Assembly: GCA_037903475.1 (NCBI GenBank) | Contig: JBAJFG010000297.1 | Location: 1,240,001 to 1,304,000 of the forward strand | DNA from: Ancylostoma caninum | Lineage: Eukaryota > Nematoda > Chromadorea > Rhabditida > Ancylostomatidae | Direction: 5' to 3' | DNA: 64,000 bases | In this document: piece after piece, positions 23,054 to 34,431 of the stretch | How positions within the stretch are numbered: the first letter of the stretch is position 1 | Layout: each line of letters opens with the position of its first letter | Program-made: the position numbers and the translations under genes | The notes under the pieces: generated by a model | What the model was told of the DNA's origin: nothing | The model's input: the letters and a program-made list of their open reading frames with translations, nothing else | Database searches by the model: none

Positions 23054-24143
23054 TCATGTAATCCCATTTCTCTCCTCGATATTTCCTCCATTCGCTTCAA
23101 CAACCTTTCTCAGTCACCACTGAATTCCTTGAACATACTTTTTGCACTTTTCAGGCGTGAGTGATTTCCAAAAAAGTTTGATGGCGTACTCAAGGCTGGC
23201 CATGTTACGGACCGAGTATTTTCTAAATTTCTTTTATATTTTTCTCTGCAATTTTTTTTGAACTTTACGTGAAGAAGATACTCACCTTATGAAAGACTTC
23301 AAATTTCCCCACACAAGCTCAATAGGATTGAGATCGGGAGACTCTGGAGGCCAAACCAATGCTTTTACTCTCCATTCTTTCAACTTCTTAGGCGTATAAA
23401 CACTTTTGTGTGCTGGGGCATTGTCGTGTACAAGTCTCCAGAAACCTTCGGATTTTATTAGTTAAAAAATCAAGCAATCGTGATGTAATGGAGAGTGCAA
23501 GTGTAGCTAACCATTGTACGCTGCGTCAGCAAACTTCAGGTAGCAATTTTTATGATATTGCAGTAGACTTCGCTGTTTATCCGGGTTGATCCGGGTAGAA
23601 TCGCTGGCCGAGTTGCACCCCTCATCGAAATCCCTCCTCGAATGTGGATTTCAGCGGGATGCTCCGGCCCACAGCGCAATCTTGCTGAGAAATTGCCTTT
23701 CTTGGTGTAACAGAACTTGGACTAGTTGTTCACTAAAATTTTCCAAATAATGTCTGTATATTCTCTAGGAACAGTGCAGTTAAAAGCAAAGGAATAGCAT
23801 GCTCACATTCAACCGTGCTTTCGTCGGTGAAAATACAGTCCGCAAATATTTCCTTTTGGTCCAACATAGCCATAGAGAATTCAAGCCGCTTCAGTTTGTT
23901 CTCCTCACTTATCATTTGGCAATATCTTGTTGTGGTTTTGGAGTAACCTAGTCTTCTGCTCATCCGTCTGAGCTGACTGTCACTAATGTCGATGTCATGG
24001 AGATTTTTCAAACGGTTTCTCATCTCGGTAACAGTTACGGAATGCGAGCTGTAGATTACTACGATACCCAAACCCGCGTTCCATCTAGGGTGCAGGGTCG
24101 CACTCACTTGTCCGTGGTGTGCGTTTCTGATCGGTGCGGACAT
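23054..24143 (-). pseudogene. Tc1-like (DD34E) transposase pseudogene, possibly with introns
   Basis: Read on the minus strand, the first part (24143 downwards) encodes an HTH region ('NRLKNLHDIDISDSQLRRMS', 'RRLGYSKTTTRY') and the first catalytic block 'FADCIFTDESTVE'. After stops and a frame change (about 23.5-23.7 kb) come 'NCYLKFADAAYNG', then 'RLVHDNAPAHKSVYTPKKLK' and 'PPESPDLNPIELVWGNLK' (about 23.44-23.29 kb). The spacing of Asp to Glu is 34, the DD34E arrangement. A GTGAGT..TTGCAG stretch of about 45 bp interrupts the C-terminal part and could be an intron; the tail 'SLTPEKCKKYVQGIQW' is followed by a TGA. The terminal inverted repeats were not found. Confidence 0.75.
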
Positions 24144-24888
24144 CCGCGAGAACGGTGGACTTAAAAACAGTGGTTAGTTGCCTACTGTCTATGGGCGGTT
24201 CTGTCTAGTTAATCCGGAGTGATGTTGCATTAGCCATTGAGGGACGCAACATTTGGTCTCCAAGAACGCATAATTGAGCTTTACACCACTTTCAGGCCTC
24301 CGAAGAAGACGTTTAAGTCGAAACGTCAGGCCCTAGTAAACGAGTTCCATCAAACAACCTGGAGGTAGCAGCAGCATACAAAGCATAGTATCAAAATGCC
24401 CAGGTTTAAAAGCCAGGGAACATGGAAACTAATACTAATAGGAATATAGTTTCAAATAAACTGCTTCTTCGCTCAGTAAAACAATTGTTCGCTTGTAGTT
24501 TTCTTGCTAAGGAAGCTGTGGCAACGTATAAGGCTACCCCCAACACCAGAAACAGGGGCGATAAAAGAAAAATGGACAGCGAAAAAACGAAAAAGTATGT
24601 GTGCCCATGTTGGTTGCAAATATCTCTAGGCATGTATACTCATTAATGTGGTACAAAAAAAAGAGAAACTATGATTCAAGTTTTGTTGAAAAGCTTGAAA
24701 ACGAAACCTAACAATTATAAACCATGACAACACAAAATACATATACAAATACATATAGAAACAGAGTGTAAGTACATCATATACACATAACAATAAGCAT
24801 AGGTAGAGAAATATAAACACATAACTAAATATCAATATAATGAATAAATACATAAATATGTACATATACATTGCGTTTAATAAATATA

Positions 24889-26183
24889 CGAGGGCGGTTT
24901 GAAAAGTTTCCGGAATGACAATGAAAACTAAACGAATGCAATTCAATCAATATATTATTTTTCAACATAGTCTCCTCGAAGCTCAATACACTTGGTCCAG
25001 CGTTTCTCCAGCTTCTCGATTCCTTCCTGGAAGTGACTTTCTTCAAGGTCCTCAAAATACCCATCCACAGCGTCGATCACTTCCTCGTTTGATCGGAATC
25101 TTTTTCCAGCGAGGAAACTTTTGAGATTCGGAAATAGATGGAAGTCCGAGGGAGCCAAATCGGGCGAATATGCGGGATGCGGAGGAATCTCGAATCTTAA
25201 TTCAGCTAATTTTTGTTGAGCGACGACACTTGAATGGGCAGGAGCATTATCATGAAGGAACAATACTTTTTTCTTTGCCATTCCTGGGCGCTTTTCTTGA
25301 ACTGCTGACTTCAGTCTGTCGAGGAGCGCTGCGTAATACTGACCCGTGACAGTTTTGCCATGCTCAAGGTAATCAATCAGCAAAACGCCTTTCACATCCC
25401 AGAAGACTGGAGCCATCACCTTGTCAGCAGAGTGAGTAGTCCTTGCCTTCTTTGGAACCGCTTCCCCGTGTCCAATCCACTGTTTAGACTGTCTTTTTGA
25501 CTCTGGAGTGTAGTGATGAATCCAGGTTTCATCCATCGTCACGAGTCTCCTTTTAAAGTCCTTCGAATCCCTATTAAAAATTTCCAAACACTTCGCGGAG
25601 CTTCGGACCCGAATGCGCTTTTGCTCCGGATTGAGCAAATGCGGCACCCATCTTGTCGAGAGTTTTTTCAAGCCCAATTCATTGTGCAGGATATGGAACG
25701 CTCCTTCACGAGAGATGCCCAGGGCCTCCTCAATCTCAGGCGCTTTTACACGTCGGTCGTCCAGCACCATATCATGCACTTTTTCCACGATCTCTGGGGT
25801 AGTAGCTGTTTTTGGGCGTCCTGTACGCGGTTCGTCTCCAGTTTGCTTACGCCCACGCCTGAATTCTGACACCTAGAAACTCACGGTGGAAAATGAAATC
25901 GAAGACCCTCCGAGCACAGCATCCAGGAGAGATTTGATTTCTGTTGCGGTTCTTCCCTCCAGATGAAAAAATTTGATCACCGCGCGAACTTCGAGCTTAT
26001 CCATAACTAAGTACACTCGAAGTTGCTCGAGGTGAACAAGTTGGCACACACAGGCTTTTCATCAAATTGACCTGATATTTCTAGTATATTCATGTAACGA
26101 TTTGCCCAACAAAATGACCTCAAACGTTTCTGAAAAAAACGTTCCTTTTACGGTCATTCCGGAAACTTTTCAAACCGCCCTCG
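24889..26183 (-). mobile_element. mariner (DD34D) element, full length
   Basis: Terminal inverted repeats of about 30 bp (CGAGGGCGGTTTGAAAAGTT.. at the left, its exact complement at the right) are flanked by TATA on both sides, consistent with TA duplication. One transposase frame runs on the minus strand. The match between the two ends and the near-intact coding region indicate a recent insertion. The left end of a different MITE fragment begins within about 90 bp of the right border. Confidence 0.9.
24955..26004 (-). pseudogene. mariner transposase, 349 codons with one in-frame TAG
   Basis: From an ATG at 26004 the frame reads 'MDKLEVRAVIKFFHLEGRTA' (HTH), then one TAG at 25873-25875, then 305 codons without interruption to 24955. 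All three catalytic positions are present: 'VTMDETWIHHYTPES', 'LFLHDNAPAHSS' and 'YSPDLAPSDFHLF', with 34 residues between the last two Asp (DD34D). The TAG lies where mariners have a conserved Trp ('STV..W.xxF'), so it is most simply a TGG-to-TAG mutation. Without suppression, only a 305-codon product lacking the first DNA-binding helices could be made, and only from a non-ATG start (GTG at 25872). Confidence 0.85.
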
Positions 26184-26269
26184 TATAGGCCCCCAAAATG
26201 TATAAGTTCCGCTATAATGCGCTGATTCTTAGAACCTACCACGGAGCCAAGTGGAATTATGATATCAGA

Positions 26270-26551
26270 AAGCATCTCGTCTCCAGTTTTGCTCAACACA
26301 GGTCACCTAGCCTAGCCAGTTTCGATAGCCTTTTGAGCTTCGAATGATTGACAGGATAGATGGCTGTCGGCAGCACTGTTTTCTATTGACTCATTGCTCC
26401 ACTTCGCAGTCTTAAAACTCTAGCAAACTACCTCTTTAAGGAAAATGTTTACTGTAGAGGAAGAATAGCGCTTCCAAAACGTATATGATTTGTCCCTAAA
26501 AGGAGAAAAGTGCACCCGAAAAAAAGCGCAAGGACTTATGTTAACATCTAA
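26270..26551. mobile_element. Truncated copy of the 20314-21173 MITE
   Basis: The end TTAGATGTTAACATAAGTCC (reading the complement from 26551), TA at 26552-26553, and about 280 bp of interior (..AGCGCTATTCTTCCTCTA.., ..GTTTGCTAGAGTTTTAA.., ..GCGAAGTGGAGCAA..) match the left part of the complete copy. The other half is missing. The break falls close to the right end of the mariner at 26183. Confidence 0.75.
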
Positions 26552-26663
26552 TATAACTCCATCAAAAACAAGAGGTGGTTCGGAGAAAATTTCTTATGCA
26601 GGGCCAAGAACAACTGCTAGGCGGGAAAGTTTCACATGTCGGGCAGGATCTCATTATCTGACT

Positions 26664-27179
26664 TTACGATATAAAACTACTCCCACCTCTCCGAAGTACT
26701 TTTCTTTTAAACATTGTGTCTTTAGAAAGCTTTTGTGTCACTTCGATAATGAGTAGATTTCTGTATGCTTTACTTGGTGTTACTCGATTGAAATTTGTCA
26801 TGTCTGCAGAGCCTGGTTCCTCCACCCGATGGACGAAAAGTACATCGATAATCCCTATCGCATCGGGGAGGTGTGTCTTTCCGGCCGTCCAGCCTTTGAG
26901 ACGAATGTTCCCAAAAAAATGAACTGCCCGCCAGTAGGGCAACCCTACAGTTGTTGAAATCAAATACTTGAGCGCAGCATTTGCGGAGCGACAGCTCATT
27001 TCCTCCCATGAACTCGAAGCCCCAAAGACTACTGTGTTGTGGTACACAGTGTCCGTGAGGGCTACGAGACGAGTTATAAGCCCGTCCAAGGAGGGCTGAG
27101 TGCAGCTCCGTTCTGAAGGCAGCCGAATAAACGGATCATCTTTGAAAAAACATATTAGTCTTTCCATAAAAACTCGCAC
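26664..27179 (-). other. Uncharacterised 171-codon open frame
   Basis: An uninterrupted frame, long for this window. I do not recognise it with confidence. The segment 'LPDAIGIIDVLFVHRVEEP' faintly resembles the first catalytic strand of PIF/Harbinger-type nucleases, but the usual GTH after the Asp is absent. A possible acceptor (AATTTTCAG) lies just upstream of its start. Another frame of the same DNA is also open for 79 codons, which weakens the case. Confidence 0.2.
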
Positions 27180-28640
27180 TACCCTGAAAATTTCCTCTCA
27201 AAGGTAAATTTCAATTTGGCCGATGTTGTTGATCGTTGGTCGTTGGTGTTCCGCACCGCCCCAATGCCCTAAAAATTAGTAGTAACACTACGCATCAGTA
27301 ATTGTAAATTTACTGTTATATTAGTTTTCGTTAGAACTCAAATGCTTTGCAGGCAGTTGCGGTCTATCCACGTGGGTCTTGCTGCCGCCCGGCGTATCCT
27401 TCTCCTAAAAGGCCTCATTTCATAATACACTACAATTCGGCTTCCTTCACTTTCACTAATCCGCATTTGCTGATACACTCCTTCCATACACTTTTTTTGC
27501 CGCAATCATTTTTGTCATAATAATTGCTTTCCAGTGCACACATCACCATCTTCTCTCCAGACTTCCTTCCTTCCATCTCCGATGCACAAGCTCCTTTCTC
27601 TCGCATGCATTTCTCCTCTGGCCCTGGAAATGCTTCGAATGAAACTTCGAATTACTCTAAAAATATTTACCTTCTCCTTCTTCACTCCTAAAATTCAAGA
27701 ATACGTTTTCGAAGGCTACAAACACAATGACATGTGCGAAATTCCAAGATCTTGGAGTAGTTGCGTAGTTTATATAACGAACTATGTAACAAAATTTATA
27801 TAACAAATATAGCACACTTCTGTTTATATAACAAACTTTCATATCACATTCAAAAAAAAAAAAAAAACAGGAGAAAAGGAATGATCTGGTATTCATCGAA
27901 TGGTAAGTGAGTGTGTGCTAAAGGGTGAGTTACGAAACATGCGGGTCGCGCGTGGAAATCGTATCGTCCATGCGCTCGAAGCTCGCTTCTCTGTAAAACA
28001 CACTATGCCTCGACTAGAACTAGCCGTCGGACTGATCGTGAAGCTATCCCTCTTCTTGAGGAAAGAATTCAGGGTCTATCTCAACTCAATTCTGCTTCTA
28101 TTAGACTCCTGGAGAGCAACTCACTGAAACCATTCAAACATGTACTTAAACCTTTGCAAATAACCGATACGCCAACGATGCTCCGTTTTAATACCAATAA
28201 TGCTTTTGCAGAGCATTCTGTGGTGATAAAACACCGATAATGCTGCGCGAGAGTCAACAGCAAGAAACTTACCAAGCCGATCTTATTGATATCGAGAACA
28301 ATCATGCAGAATGTGTGACAAGAGGTCTTACAGATGTTGTATTCAAAAACTCGATATGCGAATGTAAATCACTGACAGCAATATCTAGAAAGAAGAAAGG
28401 TAGGACAGGCACCCATAGTGGCATCATGGAGGCTCGAAGACCACGTTGAAAAGCGAAAAAACAAACAGAATACACCGAGTCGGGACGAAAACGTCTAGAA
28501 ATAGCATCACTGCGGCAAGTGATTGGAATTATCGGTACGCGCAGGGCGGTCGCACGGCGTTCTTTCCGAGGTTGAGAAAAGACATCACAATTGAAATCCA
28601 CTGTATGTGGTGACATTGGCGACAACAATTTACACTTTAC
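27180..28640. other. Unresolved region, no gene recognised
   Basis: Frames of up to 108 codons on the minus strand (28302-28628) have no recognised family. An A-run lies at about 27852-27867. No inverted element ends were found. Confidence 0.35.
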
Positions 28641-28773
28641 ATGTCATCAGAATGGCCGGCTTCATGGAAGAAAGGAACATATTTCGACACCAACTCCCGG
28701 AAAGGCATGTCATCAGAGTGGCCGGCTTCATGGAAAAAAAGGAACATATTTCGACACCAACTTCCGGAAAGGA
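28641..28773. repeat. Two-copy tandem repeat, 66-67-bp unit
   Basis: The units 28641-28706 and 28707-28773 start ATGTCATCAGA(A/G)TGGCCGG and differ by a few substitutions and one indel. The unit is not a multiple of three between copies, so it is unlikely to be a coding repeat. Confidence 0.85.
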
Positions 28774-29900
28774 AATACACAAAGAGCTCGAAAAGCTAGT
28801 ACAGCTACCAATGCCAAATGCGAGTAGTTGATAACAATCAAGCGGAACCAAACTTATAAGCTAAACTTATTCGAGTGGCACCCCGTATGCTGAGATATGT
28901 TTCTGAACTATACCTTATCCTTAGAAACGTACATGAAGACGACTTGAACTACATACTTTCCTAGTCAACTAGCTCACTTTTCATCACTTCCGAAGATTTC
29001 GAAATCACCGAGCTACTCTGGAAGACTATTATCGCGAAACTGCTCAGCAACGTCGGAATCGTCTGACTCAAATTCAGCGTCGCCAAGTCGAGCAACACAG
29101 GGTTGTTGTGTTCAACAGCAGCGTATGCTGAAAAATAATCATCAGTTAAATCCCAACACTGCTCACGCCAGGCTGCCGGAACCCTGTACCGGCCAACAAT
29201 GGGCGGGTTCACCGGCGCTCCAAGCGCCCGTATGTTTGAGTTGGCGCGAGTCTAACAAGTCTCAGGAGTTGCTCAGATAAGCCTTTCAACATATAACAGT
29301 CTTGAGTACCATAACCTGCAATAACATTATGAAAACAGGACTCTTTGGGAAGTCGCGAGCTCATTTCCTAAAACATATTGAAAAGATCTGTCTTAGGGAG
29401 CATCGGTTTCGGCCTACATAGAAGTGTTCTCTGTAGAAGATTGCAGGAGGTCGCAAAAATAACACACACATACTCGTACACAGGCAGACGACTAATAGCC
29501 ACCGCACATGTTTTCAGTGGTAACTCGTAGAACTTTTTTTAGAACTAACCGAAAACGAAATGATGTCATGTGCTTAATCGCTCATTTCTCAGAAAGTTTG
29601 GATTTCTTCCCTGCGCCTGAGCATTGTGGTTACTCGGAAATATGAAAGCCTTTTTCAAGATCTATTGAAAGAATCCTTAATAGGATATTCAGACGACAAC
29701 ATAGACGACAGAGACAACTTATGAAATACACATCTATTTCACATAGACTGTGTTTTATTGAAGTGGTTTTTTTTTTCGTTAAATCTAATCATGCCCCATT
29801 AGGTGATCGATCGCCAAAAAACCAATTGTGTAGTGTATGCGGACGATCAGAGACTGGTTTGGTGCAGTATGACGCCTTTCTATAGTAGCCATTATATATT
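28774..29900. other. Unresolved region, no gene recognised
   Basis: Short frames only. A minus-strand stretch at about 28961-29212 has a TTTTTCAG acceptor-like site and an acidic alternative frame ('AEFESDDSDVAEQF'), but no exon chain could be assembled. Confidence 0.3.
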
Positions 29901-31550
29901 ATGTATTACGCACTAACGAAGCACACTAACGAAGCAATGGTTGAATTTCCGATGGAAAACATTCCGTGGTTCTATGAGAAGGATGTCTATGATTTGATCA
30001 TTAAATGGCCAGCTGCTTACTCGACCACACCTGTCTTCATACCAGCTTTTTTCATAAAACAGATTGCACATGTTATTGTGATGTCTCTCACTTATATCTT
30101 CAATCAGTCTATGTCTCCCCAAGTCCCAGTAAGATGGAAACATTTCCTAGTAACTCCGATTCTCAGAAAAGAACCATCTTCGAACCCATCCAATTACATG
30201 CCCGTAAGCATTACTTCATTGTTTTGTAGAATTTCTGAGGAAATTGTTAAAAAGCACATTGTTGATCATCTCGATAAGAGCATATAATCCCAGAACAGCA
30301 GCATAGTGTTGTCTAGGGTAGATCAGTAGAAACCAATATGCTAGATTGCATCAACGATTTGACCACTCTATTAGACGAGAAGGAGGGCTGTGATGTGATA
30401 TATTTTTATTTTTCGAAGGCTTTTGATAGAGCAAGTCACAAAGAGCTTATTCATAAAATTGAAATTTGGGAATTCATCCTAAATTATGCAAGTGGATTGA
30501 ACAATATGTAGCAGGTAGAACGTTTCAAGTTAAGGTTGGAAATGAATGCTCAACTATAAGGCAAGTTAAGAGTGGAGTTCCTCAGCTACCATAGCATAGG
30601 AAAGCTACAACAAACTTGCCGTACCTGAAAAACACTTATCACCCCCTACCAGTGGCGGACGCAGGGGGGGGGGGGGGGGGCGCCCCGCCCCCCCCGAGAA
30701 TGGGTCGCCAAATTTTCGAAATTACTTTACAATACAAATAAAAATCTTGTGTTAGTTTATTTTTAATTGTTTATTTTTATTATTATTTTTAATATAATTT
30801 TTATTTATTGTTTATTATTATAATTAATATTATTATTAATTTTATTTTCCGTCTGGGTCCCCAAAACGGCGGAGACCCCACTTTTCTTCCCACGCCCCCC
30901 CTCCCGCCCACTTTCTGCGTCCGCCACTGCCCCCTACTGTTCACAATTTTCGCAGCAGAGCTGGCTGAGATATTATGTGAAGAAGGTATTCATTACAAAC
31001 AGTTTGCTGATGATCTCAAAATGTATGGTCGGTCCACGGGTGAAATACGTGAAAAACTCCAATCAGCCATAGATAGAATAGTCACCTGGTCTACTATCTG
31101 GCAATTACCGTTATCACCGGAAAAACGAAAAATATGCAAGTTGGACAATCTACACTCAAGCATTCCTCCAAAATACGAGGTTTGGAAATTGCTCAAGTGG
31201 AAAAATCCACTAGGATACCACTACAGCAACTCTCTTGACCTTTCTGATCATTACACTTGTGTAGGCAGAAAAGCCTTCTCACGCACATATTAGATATTCA
31301 AAGGCTTATCTACCAGGAACGATTGTTCTTCTACAAACATATAGATCATGACCAGTTGTCGAATGTGGTGCAACTGTTTTTGCTCCAAATAAGAAGAAGG
31401 ACTTGATGAAGATTGAAAGCATACAGAATAATTACACAAGAAAGTTAATGATACGACACCGGGGATTTCAATATTCTGATATTCCAGAGTCTGCTCAACG
31501 AAATAAGTTATATGGTCTTTATACCTTACAAGGGAAGTGCAAGAGGCCAT
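29901..31550 (+). pseudogene. CR1/Jockey-like LINE reverse transcriptase remnant
   Basis: Blocks in order: 'VRWKHFLVTPILRKEPSSNP' and 'NYMPVSITSLFCRISEEIV' (30.13-30.25 kb); 'NMLDCINDLTTLLDEKEGCD' with 'SKAFDRASHKEL' (30.33-30.45 kb); 'RQVKSGVPQ' (about 30.57 kb); then, after a hAT MITE, 'PLLFTIFAAELAEIL' and 'HYKQFADDLKMYGRS' (30.93-31.04 kb) with the FADD box intact; then 'ESIQNNYTRKLMIRHRGF' near 31.42-31.48 kb. This is the order of a CR1-type RT. Frame changes, a stop after the second block and the MITE make it inactive. The endonuclease part was not recognised upstream. The 3' side runs into the tRNA-like repeat at 31531. Confidence 0.75.
30650..30929. mobile_element. hAT-type MITE, copy 2, inside a LINE
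   Basis: Same family as 15396-15677 but in the opposite orientation. The ends are CAGTGGCGGACGCAG and its complement, with an exact 8-bp target duplication CCCCCTAC (30642-30649, 30930-30937). It separates the 'SGVPQ' and 'PLLFTIF' blocks of the LINE reverse transcriptase, so it inserted after the LINE. Confidence 0.9.
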
Positions 31551-31830
31551 ATTCGAAAATCGGGATGAAACCTATCTGGCTTGAATCTTTGTTGGAGAGG
31601 GTGTTACAGTATATATTTCATTATTGCCCTCGATTCCAAAAAACAAAAATCCCACCACAGTACTATATGCGTTGCAGCACTAGTCCGTCAGCGACGAGGT
31701 GGCCGAGTGGAGAGGATGCGGACTGATAGGCAGGAGGTCGAGGGTTTGGATCCCGTCATTGACACTCGTTTTGCATTTTTGTTTTTTATTCCTCCTATGT
31801 TATTGAAATCAATTTTGGAGGGCTAGAAGA
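31531..31830 (+). repeat. tRNA-like interspersed repeat, copy 1 (inverted pair)
   Basis: About 300 bp that recur as a reverse complement at 32268-32566 with high similarity. A perfect A-box sequence TGGCCGAGTGG (31700-31710) and a B-box-like GGTTTGGATCC (31743-31753) give a Ser/Leu-tRNA-like core, placed in the 3' half of the repeat rather than at its 5' end as in ordinary SINEs. An alternative is a repeat that captured a tRNA gene. The 5' end lies at the end of the LINE fragment. Confidence 0.6.
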
Positions 31831-32267
31831 CAACACTTGTCTTTACTGACGTACTAGCTATAGAATAACTACTATGCTATGAACGTAGTTTAGTGATCGT
31901 ACAGCTTTCCCTCGAGTCGCTAGAAAATTGTAAAATTTTCATTCAAAACAAAAAAAGGATGGTCAATGAGAAAGCATTTACTGGCAGCAACGGTGCACAC
32001 AGACAATGAAGTGTTCAAAGCAAAAGCGGTGAGAACAATACGCGCAGACAATGAAAGAAATTCTGCTACAATCATTACAGTCGCATTCACTGCAGAGATC
32101 AGAGGGGAAGCAGGCTTCCACTGGAGTGAGGAAAGAGCCTGGATCCTGATTTTGAGTTACAGTCGTGAAAAGTGACTGCTACTTTATAGCTAATCGAGGG
32201 AGAAAAGCAGGTTTTATATAACGTAGTTATTCCGTGCCTAGTGCGTCAGTAAGGATAAGTATTATCT

Positions 32268-32566
32268 TCTAACCTTTTAAATTTGATTTCAACAACACAG
32301 GGGGAATAAAAAAATGAGAGAGCAAAACAGGTAGGTGCGCATGACGGGGTTCAAACTCTCGAGCTGACAGTGCAGCATCCTCCCCACTCGGCCACATCGT
32401 CGCTGACGGACGAGTGCTGCAGCGCATATGGTACTGTGGTGGGATTTTTGTTTTTTGGAATCGAGGGCAATAATGAAATATATACTGTAACACCCTCTCC
32501 AACAAAGATTCAAGCCAGATAGGTTTCATTCCGATTTGCGAGTCTGGCCTGTTGCACTTCCCTTGT
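32268..32566 (-). repeat. tRNA-like interspersed repeat, copy 2 (inverted pair)
   Basis: Reverse complement of 31531-31830 (shared core on the minus strand: TGGCCGAGTGGGGAGGATGC). The B-box region reads AGTTTGAACCC, closer to consensus than copy 1. The pair is separated by about 437 bp and the tRNA-like cores point toward each other. Confidence 0.6.
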
Positions 32567-33294
32567 TAGATTCTCGAAGAAAACTGTTTGATGTATGTTC
32601 TGTGTTCAAGATAGTTTCCAACATGCATCGCTTGCGTTACTTTATTTTTTTTTGTCATATTCATGGCGAAATGCCGGAAGGAATCTGGGCCCGTGGTAAT
32701 CTTTCATCCGACCACTCAATGCCGAGTTGAGAGGTTGGATGAGTTTTCCGGAAGTTTTCCGGAATGAAACCACCTTGAATCGGCCATTGATTTATCAGAT
32801 TTGCAAATTTCGAAATATTTCTTCTTTTCCCACCCCTGGGCTTTATCGCCGAAAGAATGCGTCAGTGGTGTTAGTGTTCAGTGGTGTGAAATTGAAATCT
32901 TTGCAGAAATCCCACCCGCAAGGCACTTGGACATAGTAGCGGGTGACATGCCGAGCGACTTTGTTGATACACCCCGTCCGTGTTCGGTTTGTTTCATTCG
33001 TTCCTGACCGGAACAAACTCTCTCCCACCGTTTATATACCTATGCCTTATCAATTCGAAAAATGTCGGTTCGAAAAAAAAAACTGAACCATTTACGAGAA
33101 GCATATCACGTTAATCGGTCATTATGCACGCCAAATCAGAGTTATGCTTAAGTAGGTAGTAGCTGAGGTGGTTGTTAGTCGAATGGAATTAACACATGCT
33201 AGGCTCAAACGATCATCATCGCTCTCCTCCCAAATCAGTGAGGCCAACTTGTGATATTTCACGGCTCCTGCACACGGAAGTACCCCTATCAAGC
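32567..33294. other. Unresolved, no gene recognised
   Basis: Short frames on both strands with no recognised motif or repeat. Confidence 0.35.
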
Positions 33295-33460
33295 AATGGA
33301 TCATCGCCACACGTTTCCTCACCTTTGGACGCCATCACACCCTTGTCACACCGTTGCACCCATCGCCAGACGTTTCCCCACTTCTGGACGCCATAGCACC
33401 CTTACCACACCGTTGGACTCATCTCACGACGTTCCCCCACTTTTGGGCGCCGGCGCACCC
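33295..33460. repeat. 59-bp minisatellite, about 2.6 copies
   Basis: Units start ACGTTTCC at 33311 and 33370 and ACGTTCCC at 33429, giving an exact 59-bp period with substitutions (..TGGACGCCAT..CACACCGTTG..). 59 is not a multiple of three, so each copy falls in a new frame. It is rich in CAC/CCC. Confidence 0.85.
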
Positions 33461-33957
33461 CAGAGGACCCGTTGTAGAACACATTCTCTATTCTAGGCCA
33501 CACCCCCCGAATTTCGTTTCACTGTGTAAGCCCATTATTACAACCAATGATAACGTGAGTAAACGAGAAGGCTGCAAAATAAAGAAAATTAAGGGCAGTT
33601 AATGATTTGCTCGGTTATCACATCAATCGATCAAAGCTTAACATCATCTGATACTTCTCATTTGAGAATGATGCTTGCCTGACCATTTCTTCAGCAGATC
33701 TCTGCTGAGGAGGGTGTACTACGGGCCCATATCTCAGTACATATGAAAGCAACGGGCATTCAGCTGACCTAGCTGAGTTCCTAGTTGAACTTTCAGTCGA
33801 GCTCAACTGAAAATTATGGGGATTTACTACGGGCCAATGCTATAGGTAGAAAATTGACTAATCTTTACACACGAATTGGATAGAAAATTCCTGAAAGATC
33901 TGGAAAAAATACGCATTACAAGAAAGACAGTGGCGGGAAACTACTGAAACTTGTACA

Positions 33958-34431
33958 ATGACCTATAAAATACTTACTTCACAAATTAAATGTGGTCTTG
34001 CAACAGTCTTCTTGCTAGGCTGCTGCGCTCAGGAGTTCAGGGATCACATAGTGACTGAACTGCAACCCAACAGCTACAGGATAACACCAGAATGGCACCC
34101 CGTCCCTGCTTATTTTGAGTATTGGAACGGAAATGTCATGCGGCTTCGATTACTGAAATGCCTGAGTGATTGGGGACACAGACGTTGCCTATGCATACCA
34201 CTATGCGTTTACGGATCCTGGCGTATTAATGTATCCACGGAAGGGCGGTGTTCTTATCTTGTCCGGAAAACCATGTTAGAAACATCCATTCTCTGCAAAG
34301 ACCGTAGTTCAGAGCGCATTTCTTGCGACTTGCGCGACTGGTTCCAAAGTAATCAGGTGGTCATGATGACGGCTCCATATGTCACTCCAATCAGGCAGCA
34401 CTGGGATGATTCGGAACGCCACCTGCAGTAA
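33958..34431 (+). other. Uncharacterised 157-codon open frame
   Basis: A single frame with hydrophobic residues near its start (12-23, 'CGLATVFLLGCC'), which could be a poor signal peptide. Several Cys and Trp follow. No family recognised, no splice sites or neighbouring exons noted. Possibly a chance frame. Confidence 0.15.

Noticed and set aside
25513..25876. Plus-strand frames of 87-118 codons
   Set aside because: Antisense shadows of the mariner transposase.
28302..28628. 108-codon minus-strand frame
   Set aside because: No domain or exon context; a plus-strand frame of the same region is also open, so it may be chance or repeat-derived.
30808..31293. 161-codon plus-strand frame taken as one gene
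   Set aside because: Its first part is MITE sequence and the rest is the LINE reverse transcriptase fragment; it is a chance fusion.
31690..31765. Functional tRNA-Ser/Leu gene
   Set aside because: The A box is perfect but the B box deviates, stems do not pair well, and the sequence is part of a repeated unit.
33295..33460. CRISPR-like array
   Set aside because: Units are contiguous 59-bp tandem repeats without unique spacers, in eukaryotic DNA.
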